Virus record (IMG/VR): IMGVR_UViG_3300032238_001229
Location: 1 to 49,517 of that record
DNA length: 49,517 nucleotides
Origin: a virus
Strand: one strand, 5' to 3'
This document shows positions 32,165-40,394 of this stretch, in pieces (position 1 is the stretch's first letter; every line of letters starts with the position of its first letter). The translations under genes and the position numbers were made by a program. A model generated the notes under the pieces. The model had not been told where the DNA came from. It was given only the letters and a program-made list of their open reading frames with translations, and made no database searches.

Positions 32165-33175
32165 TTATTCCATCACAAACAATTTGTTTGCGACAACTTG
32201 AGGTTGGGCTTGGTTCAGAACGCGCCAGGCATTCTGGGGGTCACGTGCCATGATTTCGTTGAAACCGCCCCAGAAGTTTTCAGGCTGTTGGGGAGCATCA
32301 GCAGAAGGAGGAGCCGGGAAGTTGCCGACGTTAGCCATGGCAGGCCGAGTCGGATAACCGGGACGCTCAAGTTCTGCAGTGCTTTCATACACGGGATAGG
32401 GACCTTCCGGACCGAAGAACCGCAGCGTGTAATCGCTAAGGGTGTCGGGATTAGTCAGAATCTCGTTATACGCCAGGTTCTCCTGGTGCTCATTAACTGC
32501 AAAGTTGGCATAGCCTTGCAGGGTGCCAAGTGCCTCATTGCTCCAGGCAACAGCACTATCGAGCATCCCTTCAAGTTGAAGGGCGTAGTTATTTAGAACG
32601 GCGGGCGCCTCGATTCCGAACGCGTCCATCACTTGGCGGCTTTCCTGCCCCATCCCCACCAGGTCCGCGATTTGCTCCAAGGAAGGAGCTGACGAGGTTT
32701 GGGAATAGCTGGGCGATGAGGCCTGGCTGTGATATGAGGTCTGCATCCCCAAGGGTTGCAAAGCTTGGGGGCTGCTCTGCATTCCATAATTGGCCGGGGC
32801 GTACTGAGTCGTCGGAGTCGACTGTTGACCCTGGAAGGGGGATTGGACTGGAGCGCTCAGTAGGTTGACCACCTTGTTGAACGCCGATTCCCATGGGTTG
32901 CTGACCGGTGCCTCCTGAGAGGGCACTGAGTAGTTCGGTTGGGATTGGGGGGCGTACTGAGTAGGGGCGTATTGGTAGTTGGGCGTCGCCTGAGGTACCG
33001 CTTGGGGGTAACTGGTACCCACCTGATACGCCTGGGGTGCCGGCGCTTGCTGGTAGCTGGGGGCCTGGACCGCCACCGCTTGCGTCGGAGTCGGAGCCGC
33101 CATCACGTAGCTGCTTGGAGCTACTGACGACACTGGGCTCGTCTGTGGGATCGATTGGACGGTAGCGTCCTGCAT
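32165..33175 (-). CDS. Probable capsid scaffold protein
   Basis: 336 residues. The first ~170 are Pro-, Gln-, Tyr- and Ser-rich and disordered (QAPSYQQAPAPQAYQVGTSY, YAPTQYAPQSQPNYSVP). The second half is helical and acidic (LEQIADLVGMGQESRQVMDA, LQLEGMLDSAVAWSNEALG) with a short end NKLFVME. Position between portal and capsid genes and this composition are typical of scaffolds, which guide shell assembly and leave the head. The start ATG 33175 is supported by AAGGAGAT 5-7 bp upstream. The first 587 bp lie within the portal gene's 3' end in another frame. Confidence 0.75.
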   Translation of the reverse strand: MQDATVQSIPQTSPVSSVAPSSYVMAAPTPTQAVAVQAPSYQQAPAPQAYQVGTSYPQAVPQATPNYQYAPTQYAPQSQPNYSVPSQEAPVSNPWESAFNKVVNLLSAPVQSPFQGQQSTPTTQYAPANYGMQSSPQALQPLGMQTSYHSQASSPSYSQTSSAPSLEQIADLVGMGQESRQVMDAFGIEAPAVLNNYALQLEGMLDSAVAWSNEALGTLQGYANFAVNEHQENLAYNEILTNPDTLSDYTLRFFGPEGPYPVYESTAELERPGYPTRPAMANVGNFPAPPSADAPQQPENFWGGFNEIMARDPQNAWRVLNQAQPQVVANKLFVME

Positions 33176-34928
33176 AACTCATCTCCTTTTGTAATGCTTC
33201 TAGTGTTCGATACAGATACGGTGTTAGATCCAGCCTTGGATCCGCAGCCATCGGAAGATCCGGTGACTCCGGGTGGGGGGTCTGCATCATTCCACCCACA
33301 AGGCGAGCAAATTGAGAAAATGCATTCTGCAATTCGCCTACCATCCTGAACGGGAAACCGCTTAACATTGCGGCTCGTTCCTCATCCGTTTTTGACGGAA
33401 AGAGAAACTTCAGTGCTTCAATGCTATCAACACCTAACTCCTGTAGGTTTCTAACAACAATAGAGTTGTTCAAAACATCTTGTGTTGATTCCTCATACAC
33501 AGGTCCCGTCCAACGCCAAAGAACTGTTACATCACCATCAGGAATTAGTCCCGTAACACCAGGTGGAACAATCTTGGTTTCCATGCAAGCCATCATGACT
33601 TGTTTGACTTTTTCATCAAACCCAGTGACAGCTTCCTTGTATGCCTGATTTTCCTCTGGTGGTGCATCCTCCGGGGGTTCCACAGGTTCCTCAAAACCTG
33701 CGGCATGTGCCAACGAAGCCCTAAACAATCTTTCTTCTTGAAAAATAATTAATTCCAAACAACGTGCAATACCATAAGTATAAATAGCAATAGCTTTTTT
33801 CTTTGATGTTGCAGCTACACGGCCAAACAGTGATTTATATTCAGTTGCAGTTACGCCAGCAGAAATTGATAGTTCATCTACACCACCGAGGGCAGTACGA
33901 ATTTCTTCTCGATAGGTACGTGCAAATGCATTTTGATCGCCAGTAATGGCATCTGGCACGATATAGCCAACCCTATCGTTTGGTTCCAGGTTTGCAATAA
34001 CCCTTGGCACGCGAATCTGGCCATCAACACTGCTGCGGCCAATGGGATCCGCCTTGAAGGTAGAACGACTTAATGCACCGAGGCTTCCAAAACCTGAGTT
34101 TGCTGCAATGGATGGACGCTGGACGGCAGAGTCTGCGCCTGACTCCATGAGGTCAGTCTTAGGCCTGGAAGAAAGAAGAGTTGGATTACCAAAGAACTGA
34201 ACGTTTTTACGCATGGTGCGTACCAGTTCATCGTGCGTAGTAATGTGAGAAGCAAAAGCATCAAATTCACCCGTACCTTCGGTCGAAAAACCCTTGGGGT
34301 TGTTAAAGATTTCTACGCAGGGAATGAATCCTAGTGTGTTATCAAATTTTTTTGTGCGACCAAGAGCTGTATAGTTGGGCATATCAAAGGACATCTCGCC
34401 TTCTGAATGCGTCTCTTCAATAGTGCGTCGCTTAATCGAAAGTCGAATGTAACGCTTGGCTCCCTGTGCGCCAAGGGTTTGCGTACCTGTAATATTGCTT
34501 ACCGCAATGTTATCACCAAAGCCATTGCCCTTCTTAACTTTGTAGCTGTAAATAATTACGACTTCATCCAGCTGGCCATCAACGTTGTAATAACTACGAT
34601 ATTCATGGTTACGAAAATAATACAGGCGATAGCTGGACTGAGTAGGACGAATGTAAAAAATGCCTTTTCCATCACACAAAAAGTAATCCCAAATGGAATC
34701 AAGCCTGGTATCTAACTGGTTGTATTTAATTACACGATCAAGAAAATCTTTGCGTTGGTTACCAAAGTTATCCTGAGAAGGAAAAAATTCGACACCCTGA
34801 CGGATGCCGAACATTTTCATTTGCGCCAGGTGTGATCCAACAACCATGGTATCGACATGCGCCGACCCATCTTTTTCGACCGTAGCGTCAATAATTTCTT
34901 TTAATCTAGCTTTTGCATCGACCGCCAT
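32589..34928 (-). CDS. Portal protein, with long C-terminal extension overlapping the scaffold gene
   Basis: 779 residues. The body (FLDRVIKYNQLDTRLDSIWD, YFRNHEYRSYYNVDGQLDEV, EEIRTALGGVDELSISAGVT, ATEYKSLFGR) reads as a podovirus-type portal, the dodecameric ring at the DNA entry vertex. Up to ~residue 585 the sequence is ordered; the last ~196 residues (after EALQKEMSYAGRYRP) are Pro/Gly/Ser-rich and overlap the start of the scaffold gene by 587 bp. This tail could be truly translated or a chance open frame in a stop-poor Pro/Gln-rich region. The gene starts 1 bp into the stop of the small 34928-35074 gene (TAATG). Confidence 0.88.
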   Translation of the reverse strand: MAVDAKARLKEIIDATVEKDGSAHVDTMVVGSHLAQMKMFGIRQGVEFFPSQDNFGNQRKDFLDRVIKYNQLDTRLDSIWDYFLCDGKGIFYIRPTQSSYRLYYFRNHEYRSYYNVDGQLDEVVIIYSYKVKKGNGFGDNIAVSNITGTQTLGAQGAKRYIRLSIKRRTIEETHSEGEMSFDMPNYTALGRTKKFDNTLGFIPCVEIFNNPKGFSTEGTGEFDAFASHITTHDELVRTMRKNVQFFGNPTLLSSRPKTDLMESGADSAVQRPSIAANSGFGSLGALSRSTFKADPIGRSSVDGQIRVPRVIANLEPNDRVGYIVPDAITGDQNAFARTYREEIRTALGGVDELSISAGVTATEYKSLFGRVAATSKKKAIAIYTYGIARCLELIIFQEERLFRASLAHAAGFEEPVEPPEDAPPEENQAYKEAVTGFDEKVKQVMMACMETKIVPPGVTGLIPDGDVTVLWRWTGPVYEESTQDVLNNSIVVRNLQELGVDSIEALKFLFPSKTDEERAAMLSGFPFRMVGELQNAFSQFARLVGGMMQTPHPESPDLPMAADPRLDLTPYLYRTLEALQKEMSYAGRYRPIDPTDEPSVVSSSKQLRDGGSDSDASGGGPGPQLPASAGTPGVSGGYQLPPSGTSGDAQLPIRPYSVRPPIPTELLSALSGGTGQQPMGIGVQQGGQPTERSSPIPLPGSTVDSDDSVRPGQLWNAEQPPSFATLGDADLISQPGLIAQLFPNLVSSFLGANRGPGGDGAGKPPSDGRVRNRGARRSK

Positions 34929-35074
34929 TAACTACTAACCCCTTTATCTTTATGTATCTTAGCAGTTTTGTTGAGCTTCTTTTGTTTTAACCAGTTAGTA
35001 AAAAACATTACTTCGGTTGCCGTATATAGCTCCGGAGTCTTGAGTGCTTTTTTAACCAATTTTTTTGTTTTCAT
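34928..35074 (-). CDS. Tiny conserved phage protein (48 aa)
   Basis: ATG 35074 to TAA 34928: MKTKKLVKKALKTPELYTAT, then EVMFFTNWLKQKKLNKTAKI. It is basic and helical with an LKxPELYTxxE-type motif followed by a W-L-K helix, a pattern familiar from small genes near the portal in cyanophages. Its stop shares a base with the portal start, so it is translationally coupled. Function unknown; a portal or terminase accessory role is possible. Confidence 0.75.
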   Translation of the reverse strand: MKTKKLVKKALKTPELYTATEVMFFTNWLKQKKLNKTAKIHKDKGVSS

Positions 35075-35085
35075 GTCAATATTTG

Positions 35086-35517
35086 CTACAGCAGTCCTTG
35101 CTGCCTTAGTTGATCATACATCTGTTTTTCACGTTGATTGGCGTCTATTACTTTTCCGGCTGGAGTATCTGTTCTTACTCCTTTTTTCATTGCTTCTTCA
35201 GCACCTCCAAACCAAGATCTGGGGTCAAACAAATTAAAACCTTTTGCGCTAGCCAGCTGCATACCGCCCATATTCCCAATATCTCCAAAGCCTTGCGCAA
35301 GTGGAAGCCTTGGCTGCATATTTACAGGAGGTTGCATTTGAACCGGAGGCCCATACACACCCTTAATTGCTTCTGGATCTTCTCCAGGAAGAACTGGGTA
35401 GGGACCAGGTATTGCTCCTGGAATTGCAGTGCGTGTTCCTCCTAAGAAATTAGGATTACCCTGAGCCAATGCACCAGCATTTCCCATGTATCCCCCGTAA
35501 AGACTGTTGTTAAACAT
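35086..35517 (-). CDS. Hypothetical virion protein
   Basis: 143 residues, Gly-, Pro-, Asn- and Met-rich in the first two thirds (GGYMGNAGALAQGNPNFLGG, VYGPPVQMQPPVNMQPRLP), ending in a charged helix (GKVIDANQREKQMYDQLRQQ). It looks largely disordered, like other internal proteins of this block. No domain recognised. Confidence 0.65.
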   Translation of the reverse strand: MFNNSLYGGYMGNAGALAQGNPNFLGGTRTAIPGAIPGPYPVLPGEDPEAIKGVYGPPVQMQPPVNMQPRLPLAQGFGDIGNMGGMQLASAKGFNLFDPRSWFGGAEEAMKKGVRTDTPAGKVIDANQREKQMYDQLRQQGLL

Positions 35518-35542
35518 CTTAATTCTTTTCGTTGTTTTTATT

Positions 35543-35725
35543 TTACTCTTCTATAACCTCGTAACCGGCGCTGTCGTTAAGTTTGCTTAAGACAATTCCG
35601 TTACCTTTTAGCTTCCATTCCAAGATATCACCTTCTTGCCAACCAAGATCTTCTATGATGTCGTCTGGAAATATGAGAAATTTCTCACCATTCTTGTCTT
35701 CTTGTACTTCCAGGATGTAGCTCAT
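35543..35725 (-). CDS. AbrB/MazE-type swapped-hairpin DNA-binding protein
   Basis: 60 residues: YILEVQEDKNGEKFLIFPDD, IIEDLGWQEGDILEWKLKGN then GIVLSKL. LGWxEGDxLEWK is the core of SpoVT/AbrB-like domains, which bind DNA as dimers (MazE-like antitoxins, transition-state regulators). Phages, including cyanophages, carry lone copies. No toxin gene lies next to it, so a regulatory role is more likely than toxin-antitoxin. Confidence 0.8.
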   Translation of the reverse strand: MSYILEVQEDKNGEKFLIFPDDIIEDLGWQEGDILEWKLKGNGIVLSKLNDSAGYEVIEE

Positions 35726-35729
35726 GTGC

Positions 35730-35960
35730 TCAAAGTCTTTCGATTAGTTTATCAAGTTTCATGTTGATCTGCTTAAAATTATCTTGCATCTGTTGTAGCT
35801 CACGGAGAAAGTCAACTTTTAAAACGTACTCCAGCGGCATTCGATTAATCTGCTCCTGGAGAAAATCAATCCTTTTTTCGTTTTCCAAGATGCGTTCGTA
35901 TAGCGCCTGAAAGCGGTCTTGGGATCTCCCAAAAAAACCAGCGTTATTAAAGGGAGCCAA
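35730..35960 (-). CDS. Small coiled-coil protein
   Basis: 76 residues. From residue 15 the chain is one long heptad helix (RFQALYERILENEKRIDFLQ, DFLRELQQMQDNFKQINMKL). Probably an oligomeric structural or packaging accessory protein. It lies 4 bp upstream of the AbrB-like gene and 34 bp after the terminase gene, within the same transcription unit. Confidence 0.7.
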   Translation of the reverse strand: MAPFNNAGFFGRSQDRFQALYERILENEKRIDFLQEQINRMPLEYVLKVDFLRELQQMQDNFKQINMKLDKLIERL

Positions 35961-35994
35961 GGTAGGTTGCTTTTATTTTCTTATATTGTACTAT

Positions 35995-37521
35995 TTAGTA
36001 ATCAAGGTGAAGGTCTCCTTTCCTTGCTAATCCAGTAACTAACCAAACAAGAGCGTCGACACAATCGTCATGCCCACTTACTCCGAAGTTTGTGAGTTCC
36101 TCGAAGAGATTAGTGAAGTTTCTAAACCGGTTGAAGATGATTTTTCTGTCTTCAAACATGCCTATAATGCCACGGAATCGCGCAAGCTTATCTGCACGGA
36201 ACCCTTTCACTGGGTGCCAAATCAAGTTGTAGAGACTTTCGTTATTAAGACAGACGCGTTTAAAGTCTGCTTCCAGTGAAGCCTGATACTGTACAGCTTC
36301 AGACCAGATGTCACATGTTGAATAAGTCGGGAAATAATTACCGTTCATATCCTGGCCAATAATAGACCAATCATTAAGAAGTTCTTTTAGGGCGTCTAGT
36401 TTTTCTAAGTTGCCCATGACGCGAATACGCCTGTAATCAATGATGTGGATGACATCCCCTATTCGTCCACCAAGAACAAATACCGTGTAATCATTCTTTT
36501 CTTTAATGCCCGCAGACAAGTCAACGCCAATTCCCAGGGCATCAAACTCTGTTGCAATTTCCGCCTTAACAATAAGTTCTGGCGCCAGTGATAGTTCATT
36601 TTGTCTGACAATTTGATTCATGTATTGAAACGAAAAAGCAATAGGTGCTTGTCGTTTCTTTTCTTTTAGGTAATCTAACGACCACTGGGACGGCCAGTAA
36701 GAAATCTCTTCTCCTGTTTTTGGATCATTTTGAATTGCAGAAAGGACGATTTGGGTCCAATTGTTTTGTTCATTGAAGGTTGTTGCGTGAATATCGTCAT
36801 GCCTGAATCTGGTGCCAAGGCAGATAGCCCGCGCACCTTCAAACATAGTAGGAGCAATCACTGCGTTCCAGTTATCTTGCATAGTTTTGCGGATGTCAGG
36901 ATTACTAATGTCCGCCGCAGATTTAATAGGGTCATCGATACAGACTAGGTGTGAACGCTTGGAAGTCACTGAACCCTTGAGGCCTGCAGCACATAAGGTA
37001 AATTGTTCATCACCAGTGGTATCAATCCCTGCAAAGCGATGATCAATAGACCAATACTCATTACTGGTTACGTTTTTTAGAAGGCGTACCGTTGGGAATA
37101 CTTCTTGATATCGTTTGCTCTCAATGATGCGTTTAATCGTTGCCGACTTAGAGCGAGCAATATCTACGGTGTACGAAAGGTACAGAATCTGAAGAGGCTT
37201 CTTAGCGGTGGTGTGTACACCAATGGCCCAGGCGGTAAACAAACCTAAGATTGTAGACTTTGCTGATCCACGAGGAGCAAGCAAATCAATATTGGGACCA
37301 CCAATTTTTGTAAGGCAAGCGCTATCGGTATCTGTTACGAAATGTTTGTGCCAATCTTTATGGTGATCGGCGGGAGGCTTATCGGCTACGTAGTCACAAA
37401 AGTAACCAAAGTCATCACGAGCTTTTTGAATTTGCTCAATATTTCTAACTTCTTTGATTTGATGATTTTTTGCAACAGCACGTGCATTCCTACGGTAAGC
37501 AAGATGTAAGTAGGAAGGCAT
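35995..37521 (-). CDS. Terminase large subunit
   Basis: 508 residues. ATPase domain: Walker A APRGSAKST at ~82-90, Walker B HLVCIDDP at ~191-198, and a motif III-like CLGTRFRHDD. C-terminal RNase H-type nuclease: Asp334 in GVDLSAG, DMNG and a final GHDDCVDALVWL with the expected acidic residues. The enzyme drives DNA into the portal and cuts the concatemer. No small subunit is certain; the 198-residue gene or the 50-residue gene upstream are candidates. The start MPSYLHLAYRR lies 32 bp downstream of the small gene's stop. Confidence 0.96.
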   Translation of the reverse strand: MPSYLHLAYRRNARAVAKNHQIKEVRNIEQIQKARDDFGYFCDYVADKPPADHHKDWHKHFVTDTDSACLTKIGGPNIDLLAPRGSAKSTILGLFTAWAIGVHTTAKKPLQILYLSYTVDIARSKSATIKRIIESKRYQEVFPTVRLLKNVTSNEYWSIDHRFAGIDTTGDEQFTLCAAGLKGSVTSKRSHLVCIDDPIKSAADISNPDIRKTMQDNWNAVIAPTMFEGARAICLGTRFRHDDIHATTFNEQNNWTQIVLSAIQNDPKTGEEISYWPSQWSLDYLKEKKRQAPIAFSFQYMNQIVRQNELSLAPELIVKAEIATEFDALGIGVDLSAGIKEKNDYTVFVLGGRIGDVIHIIDYRRIRVMGNLEKLDALKELLNDWSIIGQDMNGNYFPTYSTCDIWSEAVQYQASLEADFKRVCLNNESLYNLIWHPVKGFRADKLARFRGIIGMFEDRKIIFNRFRNFTNLFEELTNFGVSGHDDCVDALVWLVTGLARKGDLHLDY

Positions 37522-37553
37522 CTGGTAGTTGTAGTTACTACCTAAATACTACC

Positions 37554-37706
37554 CTACTTCTTGGCTTTCTGTTCTTTATATTGGCGTGCTTTTTCCAGGG
37601 CAGCCCTGCGCTTTTGCTTGTCATCCATATCACTACCGTCTTCGTTCTTTGCTTCTTTCTTTTTAAAATGAGAAAGAAGCTCTGGTGGCATCTTAGAAGT
37701 GGCCAT
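37554..37706 (-). CDS. Small charged protein (50 aa) before the terminase
   Basis: ATG 37706 to TAG 37554: MATSKMPPELLSHFKKKEAK, then NEDGSDMDDKQKRRAALEKA and RQYKEQKAKK. Strongly charged helix, with a KMPPELLxxFKKKE opening met in small cyanophage proteins near terminase. Its start shares a base with the stop of the preceding gene (TAATG), indicating coupling. A terminase accessory role is possible but unproven. Confidence 0.7.
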   Translation of the reverse strand: MATSKMPPELLSHFKKKEAKNEDGSDMDDKQKRRAALEKARQYKEQKAKK

Positions 37707-38158
37707 TACTCAAAGGAGCGGCTAGCGCGTCCAGCGCCCATTGTAATGCCCTGTGGAGGCTTTTGACCAGGACGTATGCGCTGTTGGGTAGGCGGCGGGT
37801 TTCCAGGGGGCTGCGTGGCATTTCCAGGCGATTGCGGAGCAGGTGCTCCAGGTGCCCGTGTATTCCAGTCGCCTCCAAAGATTGCGCTGTAGTTAGGAGG
37901 GGGCGCAGAATCAGATGTGCTTCTTTGGAAAGGCTGGTTGTTTTGAGGACCAACTTTTGCCATGTAATTGTTGTATGCAGCAAGCGAATCACTGTTTGCC
38001 CCACCAGGAGCATTGGGGGGTTGACCAGGTTGCGATTGCGCTTGCTGGGTTTGATCAACGTTTGCTACCTGTTGCTTTGCATTTTGCATCGCATTCTGGT
38101 AAAAACCAGAAGAGGTATTGGTTCCTTTACTGGAAGGCTGTGGTGCTGTAGCGCCCAT
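37706..38158 (-). CDS. Hypothetical disordered Pro/Gln/Asn-rich protein
   Basis: 150 residues, low complexity: GFYQNAMQNAKQQVANVDQT, SQPGQPPNAPGGANSDSL, GNATQPPGNPPPTQQRIRPG. Almost no hydrophobic core except NYSAIFGGDW. Probably an intrinsically disordered virion or packaging protein. It lies 3 bp after the PPTKGKPV-repeat gene and is coupled to the 50-residue gene. Confidence 0.65.
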   Translation of the reverse strand: MGATAPQPSSKGTNTSSGFYQNAMQNAKQQVANVDQTQQAQSQPGQPPNAPGGANSDSLAAYNNYMAKVGPQNNQPFQRSTSDSAPPPNYSAIFGGDWNTRAPGAPAPQSPGNATQPPGNPPPTQQRIRPGQKPPQGITMGAGRASRSFE

Positions 38159-38161
38159 TTT

Positions 38162-38305
38162 TTACTTCTTTTTGGGAGGGACAGGCTTACCCTTGGTCGG
38201 AGGGACAGGCTTACCCTTGGTAGGGGGAACTGGTTTACCTTTGCCAGGGGGGACTGCACCTTTGCCGGCGGGAGGTTGGCCCTTGGGGGGAATAGGGAAA
38301 GCCAT
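38162..38305 (-). CDS. Pro/Lys repeat miniprotein (47 aa)
   Basis: MAFPIPPKGQPPAGKGAVPP then GKGKPVPPTKGKPVPPTKGK and PVPPKKK: three to four copies of a PP(T)KGKPV unit with near-identical DNA repeats (GTAAGCCTGTCCCTCC type). It is basic and disordered. Its likely role is nucleic-acid or capsid binding, which is inferred. The repeat copies could expand or shrink by slippage. Confidence 0.65.
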   Translation of the reverse strand: MAFPIPPKGQPPAGKGAVPPGKGKPVPPTKGKPVPPTKGKPVPPKKK

Positions 38306-38336
38306 GTACTTTATGCTTTGTATCTATATTAGAACA

Positions 38337-38933
38337 TTATTCTTCTAATTGCATGCGTGCCCACACACTCATTGTGGCCTCATGCAGCGGCAATTCGATT
38401 GGATCATCTTTAAAAATAAACATAATCTCACGAATGGCCCTATCTGCACCAGCCATTAACAAGCCTTTGCGATCTTTGGCGGAAGTAAACTCTTCCATCT
38501 GAGCAATTGTGCCACGCAATTCTTTTTGCATCTGAGCAATACGTGCAACACCTGCGTCACGCTTTACAGTATTTTCTTCAACTGCGTCTCGTAGCTTGCG
38601 AATATCTTCCTGCATTTCATTGATTTCACTTGCCAGCACCTTGCGATAATCTGGCTTTATGTATTGATCTTTAATCCATTCTTCACACGCAACAATACTA
38701 CCTCTATACCCAAGGAAGCGGGCGTACAGGTAGCACTCAATTACGGAATAACTTTCTTCGGCAAAAGAGTAGAATGACTCTTGGGTAGACGAATCTAAAT
38801 TGTCCGTCCAGGAGTCAAACAGCTCAATATCGATAAGCCTGGTTGGCCTGTCGGTAGTCTCGCTCTTCGTCTTGCTGACTGTACTGCTGCTTCTGGGCGT
38901 TAAGAGCTTCCTGTTGGGCACGGGTGTCTTCAA
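38337..38933 (-). CDS. Hypothetical helical protein, possible terminase small subunit
   Basis: 198 residues if started at ATG 38933. From IELFDSWTDNLDSSTQESFY onward it is ordered: YSFAEESYSVIECYLYARFL, a long coiled coil (EINEMQEDIRKLRDAVEENT through ARIAQMQKELRGTIAQM) and GADRAIREIMFIFKDDP. The first ~37 residues overlap the 95-residue gene in another frame and may not be used; no later ATG is near, so the start is uncertain. Its position just upstream of packaging genes and its helical form suggest a terminase small subunit, but this is inference. Confidence 0.65.
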   Translation of the reverse strand: MKTPVPNRKLLTPRSSSTVSKTKSETTDRPTRLIDIELFDSWTDNLDSSTQESFYSFAEESYSVIECYLYARFLGYRGSIVACEEWIKDQYIKPDYRKVLASEINEMQEDIRKLRDAVEENTVKRDAGVARIAQMQKELRGTIAQMEEFTSAKDRKGLLMAGADRAIREIMFIFKDDPIELPLHEATMSVWARMQLEE

Positions 38934-39111
38934 GTTGCTTCTTTTTATATTCGTAGCTTACTGCAGCAGTATCTTTGTACGCCTTAAGTTGATCTTCCGT
39001 AAGCGTCGGATTGTAGTCCTGCTTAAGGCGTTCTTTATCATAGGCCGATTTTTCTTCGTCCGTAAAACTTCCCCAGCGGGGATCATTTTGGTAACTAAGA
39101 TCAGCGGCCAT
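38824..39111 (-). CDS. Small Gln/Tyr-rich coiled-coil protein
   Basis: 95 residues: DLSYQNDPRWGSFTDEEKSA, YDKERLKQDYNPTLTEDQLK, then KKKQLEDTRAQQEALNAQKQ. Mostly a charged helix. Overlaps the next gene's start by 110 bp in another frame. Likely a minor virion protein, judged by neighbours. Confidence 0.65.
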   Translation of the reverse strand: MAADLSYQNDPRWGSFTDEEKSAYDKERLKQDYNPTLTEDQLKAYKDTAAVSYEYKKKQLEDTRAQQEALNAQKQQYSQQDEERDYRQANQAYRY

Positions 39112-39134
39112 TTTCTTTTACCTAATTGATTAAA

Positions 39135-39422
39135 TCAGAATTGAGACATCATGTTTGCTAGGCCAGTAGCATAGATGTTCGGGCGGGCCGAGATATCTTT
39201 GGCTTGCTGTTGACGAATCTTGGAGCCTTCCAAGCGACCAAGAAGAGTTTTAAAGTCGCCAAGGGCAGCGGCACCCATGCCACCATACTCTTGCTGGTAA
39301 CGTTGCTTGTAAATATCTTCAAGTGCAGCTTGACCACTAGATTTAGTATCTGCGTCAGCACTTTGGCTATCTGCTAGAGCCTTCTTGTAATATTCATTGG
39401 CTGAAATATCGGGTAAAGCCAT
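39135..39422 (-). CDS. Small helical virion-block protein
   Basis: 95 residues: PDISANEYYKKALADSQSAD, AALEDIYKQRYQQEYGGMGA, DFKTLLGRLEGSKIRQQQAK. Helical, Ala/Gln-rich. No known family. Lies in a chain of short genes between terminase and the large internal proteins. Confidence 0.65.
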   Translation of the reverse strand: MALPDISANEYYKKALADSQSADADTKSSGQAALEDIYKQRYQQEYGGMGAAALGDFKTLLGRLEGSKIRQQQAKDISARPNIYATGLANMMSQF

Positions 39423-39469
39423 GTCAATCTTGGTTAACTGTTTAAATCATAGCAAACCTAAATCTGTAC

Positions 39470-40354
39470 TTATCCCCAGAATCCCGAAGTTAAGTTTGAA
39501 AGTAATTGACCTTGTCCTTGAACTTGCGCAACTTCTTTGGCGCCAGCATTTTTAAGTTTAGTTGTTTCTTTATCAATTTGACCTTGAAGGTTGGCAAGCC
39601 CTGCGTTGTACAAAAAGGTAGTTTTCATGTCTTCCTTCTTTCTTGCGGCTTCAATTTCCTCTGGCGTTCCGGTAACTGTAGTAGGTGATTCACCAAAAGA
39701 AATTCCACCTGCCCTTAAAGAACCGCTGTTAAGGGTGGGACTTGCGCTAGGGGCAAATGTAAATGAATATTTACCAGTTTTTTTACCAGCTGCATCACGA
39801 ACTTGTGTGCCATATTTAAAAGAAGCTTCAGCTTCTGCTGGGCTAGCAAAATAACTTGCGCTTTGCTTGTATTCATCTGAATTTTTAAGACTATCAGCAA
39901 GCATCCCAAGGGTAAAACCATGGGTGGCACTAGTACTAAATTTCTCAAGCTCGTCAGCTTTTGCCTCGCGCCCCAGAAGATCCCTGTAGGTTTGTCCCGC
40001 TAGATAGGTGCGGTCACCTGCTTCCTTGTTTGCAGTAGTTGCGTAGAAATTATTAAATTCAGATGCACCAGAAAAGTCCTTGCCTAAGTTGTAATCTGCA
40101 ACGTATTTGTCGTAAGCAGCCTTAGCTCCTTGAGTAGTTTCAAGGCCAGACTCATACCTATTTTTTAAATTGCTAAGAAAAGAATTAAAACCTTCCTTAC
40201 CAGTGGTTACTACCGCTTCTGCCCTTTGTTTGTCGACGAGGTCCTGCGCATCCTTTATTGCTTCGTCATGCTCCAGGCGTTTTAACGTATGCGCATTAAT
40301 CGCCTGAACTGTAGGATCAGGTTCAGGAGCTCTATAGCTAGGTGTGCCGCCCAT
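39470..40354 (-). CDS. Internal virion protein with a DUF4214-like segment
   Basis: 294 residues. Helical throughout, with a segment at ~110-165 (FNNFYATTANKEAGDRTYLA, TYRDLLGREAKADELEKFS, GMLADSLKNSDEY) that follows the DUF4214/linker-like pattern Y-x-x-LLGR...G...S-x-EY found in bacterial surface and cyanobacterial linker proteins. The rest is Lys/Ala/Gln-rich. It could be an internal or assembly protein; the domain match is by motif only. Confidence 0.65.
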   Translation of the reverse strand: MGGTPSYRAPEPDPTVQAINAHTLKRLEHDEAIKDAQDLVDKQRAEAVVTTGKEGFNSFLSNLKNRYESGLETTQGAKAAYDKYVADYNLGKDFSGASEFNNFYATTANKEAGDRTYLAGQTYRDLLGREAKADELEKFSTSATHGFTLGMLADSLKNSDEYKQSASYFASPAEAEASFKYGTQVRDAAGKKTGKYSFTFAPSASPTLNSGSLRAGGISFGESPTTVTGTPEEIEAARKKEDMKTTFLYNAGLANLQGQIDKETTKLKNAGAKEVAQVQGQGQLLSNLTSGFWG

Positions 40355-40394
40355 TAGTTTACGCTCTTTTTTTTATTTTAATACAACTTAAGAC

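Noticed and set aside
34968-35237. 89-codon plus-strand ORF
   Set aside because: It is antisense to the 48-residue conserved gene and the 143-residue gene; the hydrophobic stretch is an artefact of Lys-rich codons on the other strand.
35543-35725. Toxin-antitoxin system around the AbrB/MazE-like protein
   Set aside because: Neighbours are a coiled-coil protein and a disordered virion protein; no toxin-like gene is adjacent.
37763-38332. 189-codon plus-strand Arg/Cys-rich ORF
   Set aside because: Shadow of the Pro/Gln-rich gene and the Pro repeat gene on the minus strand.
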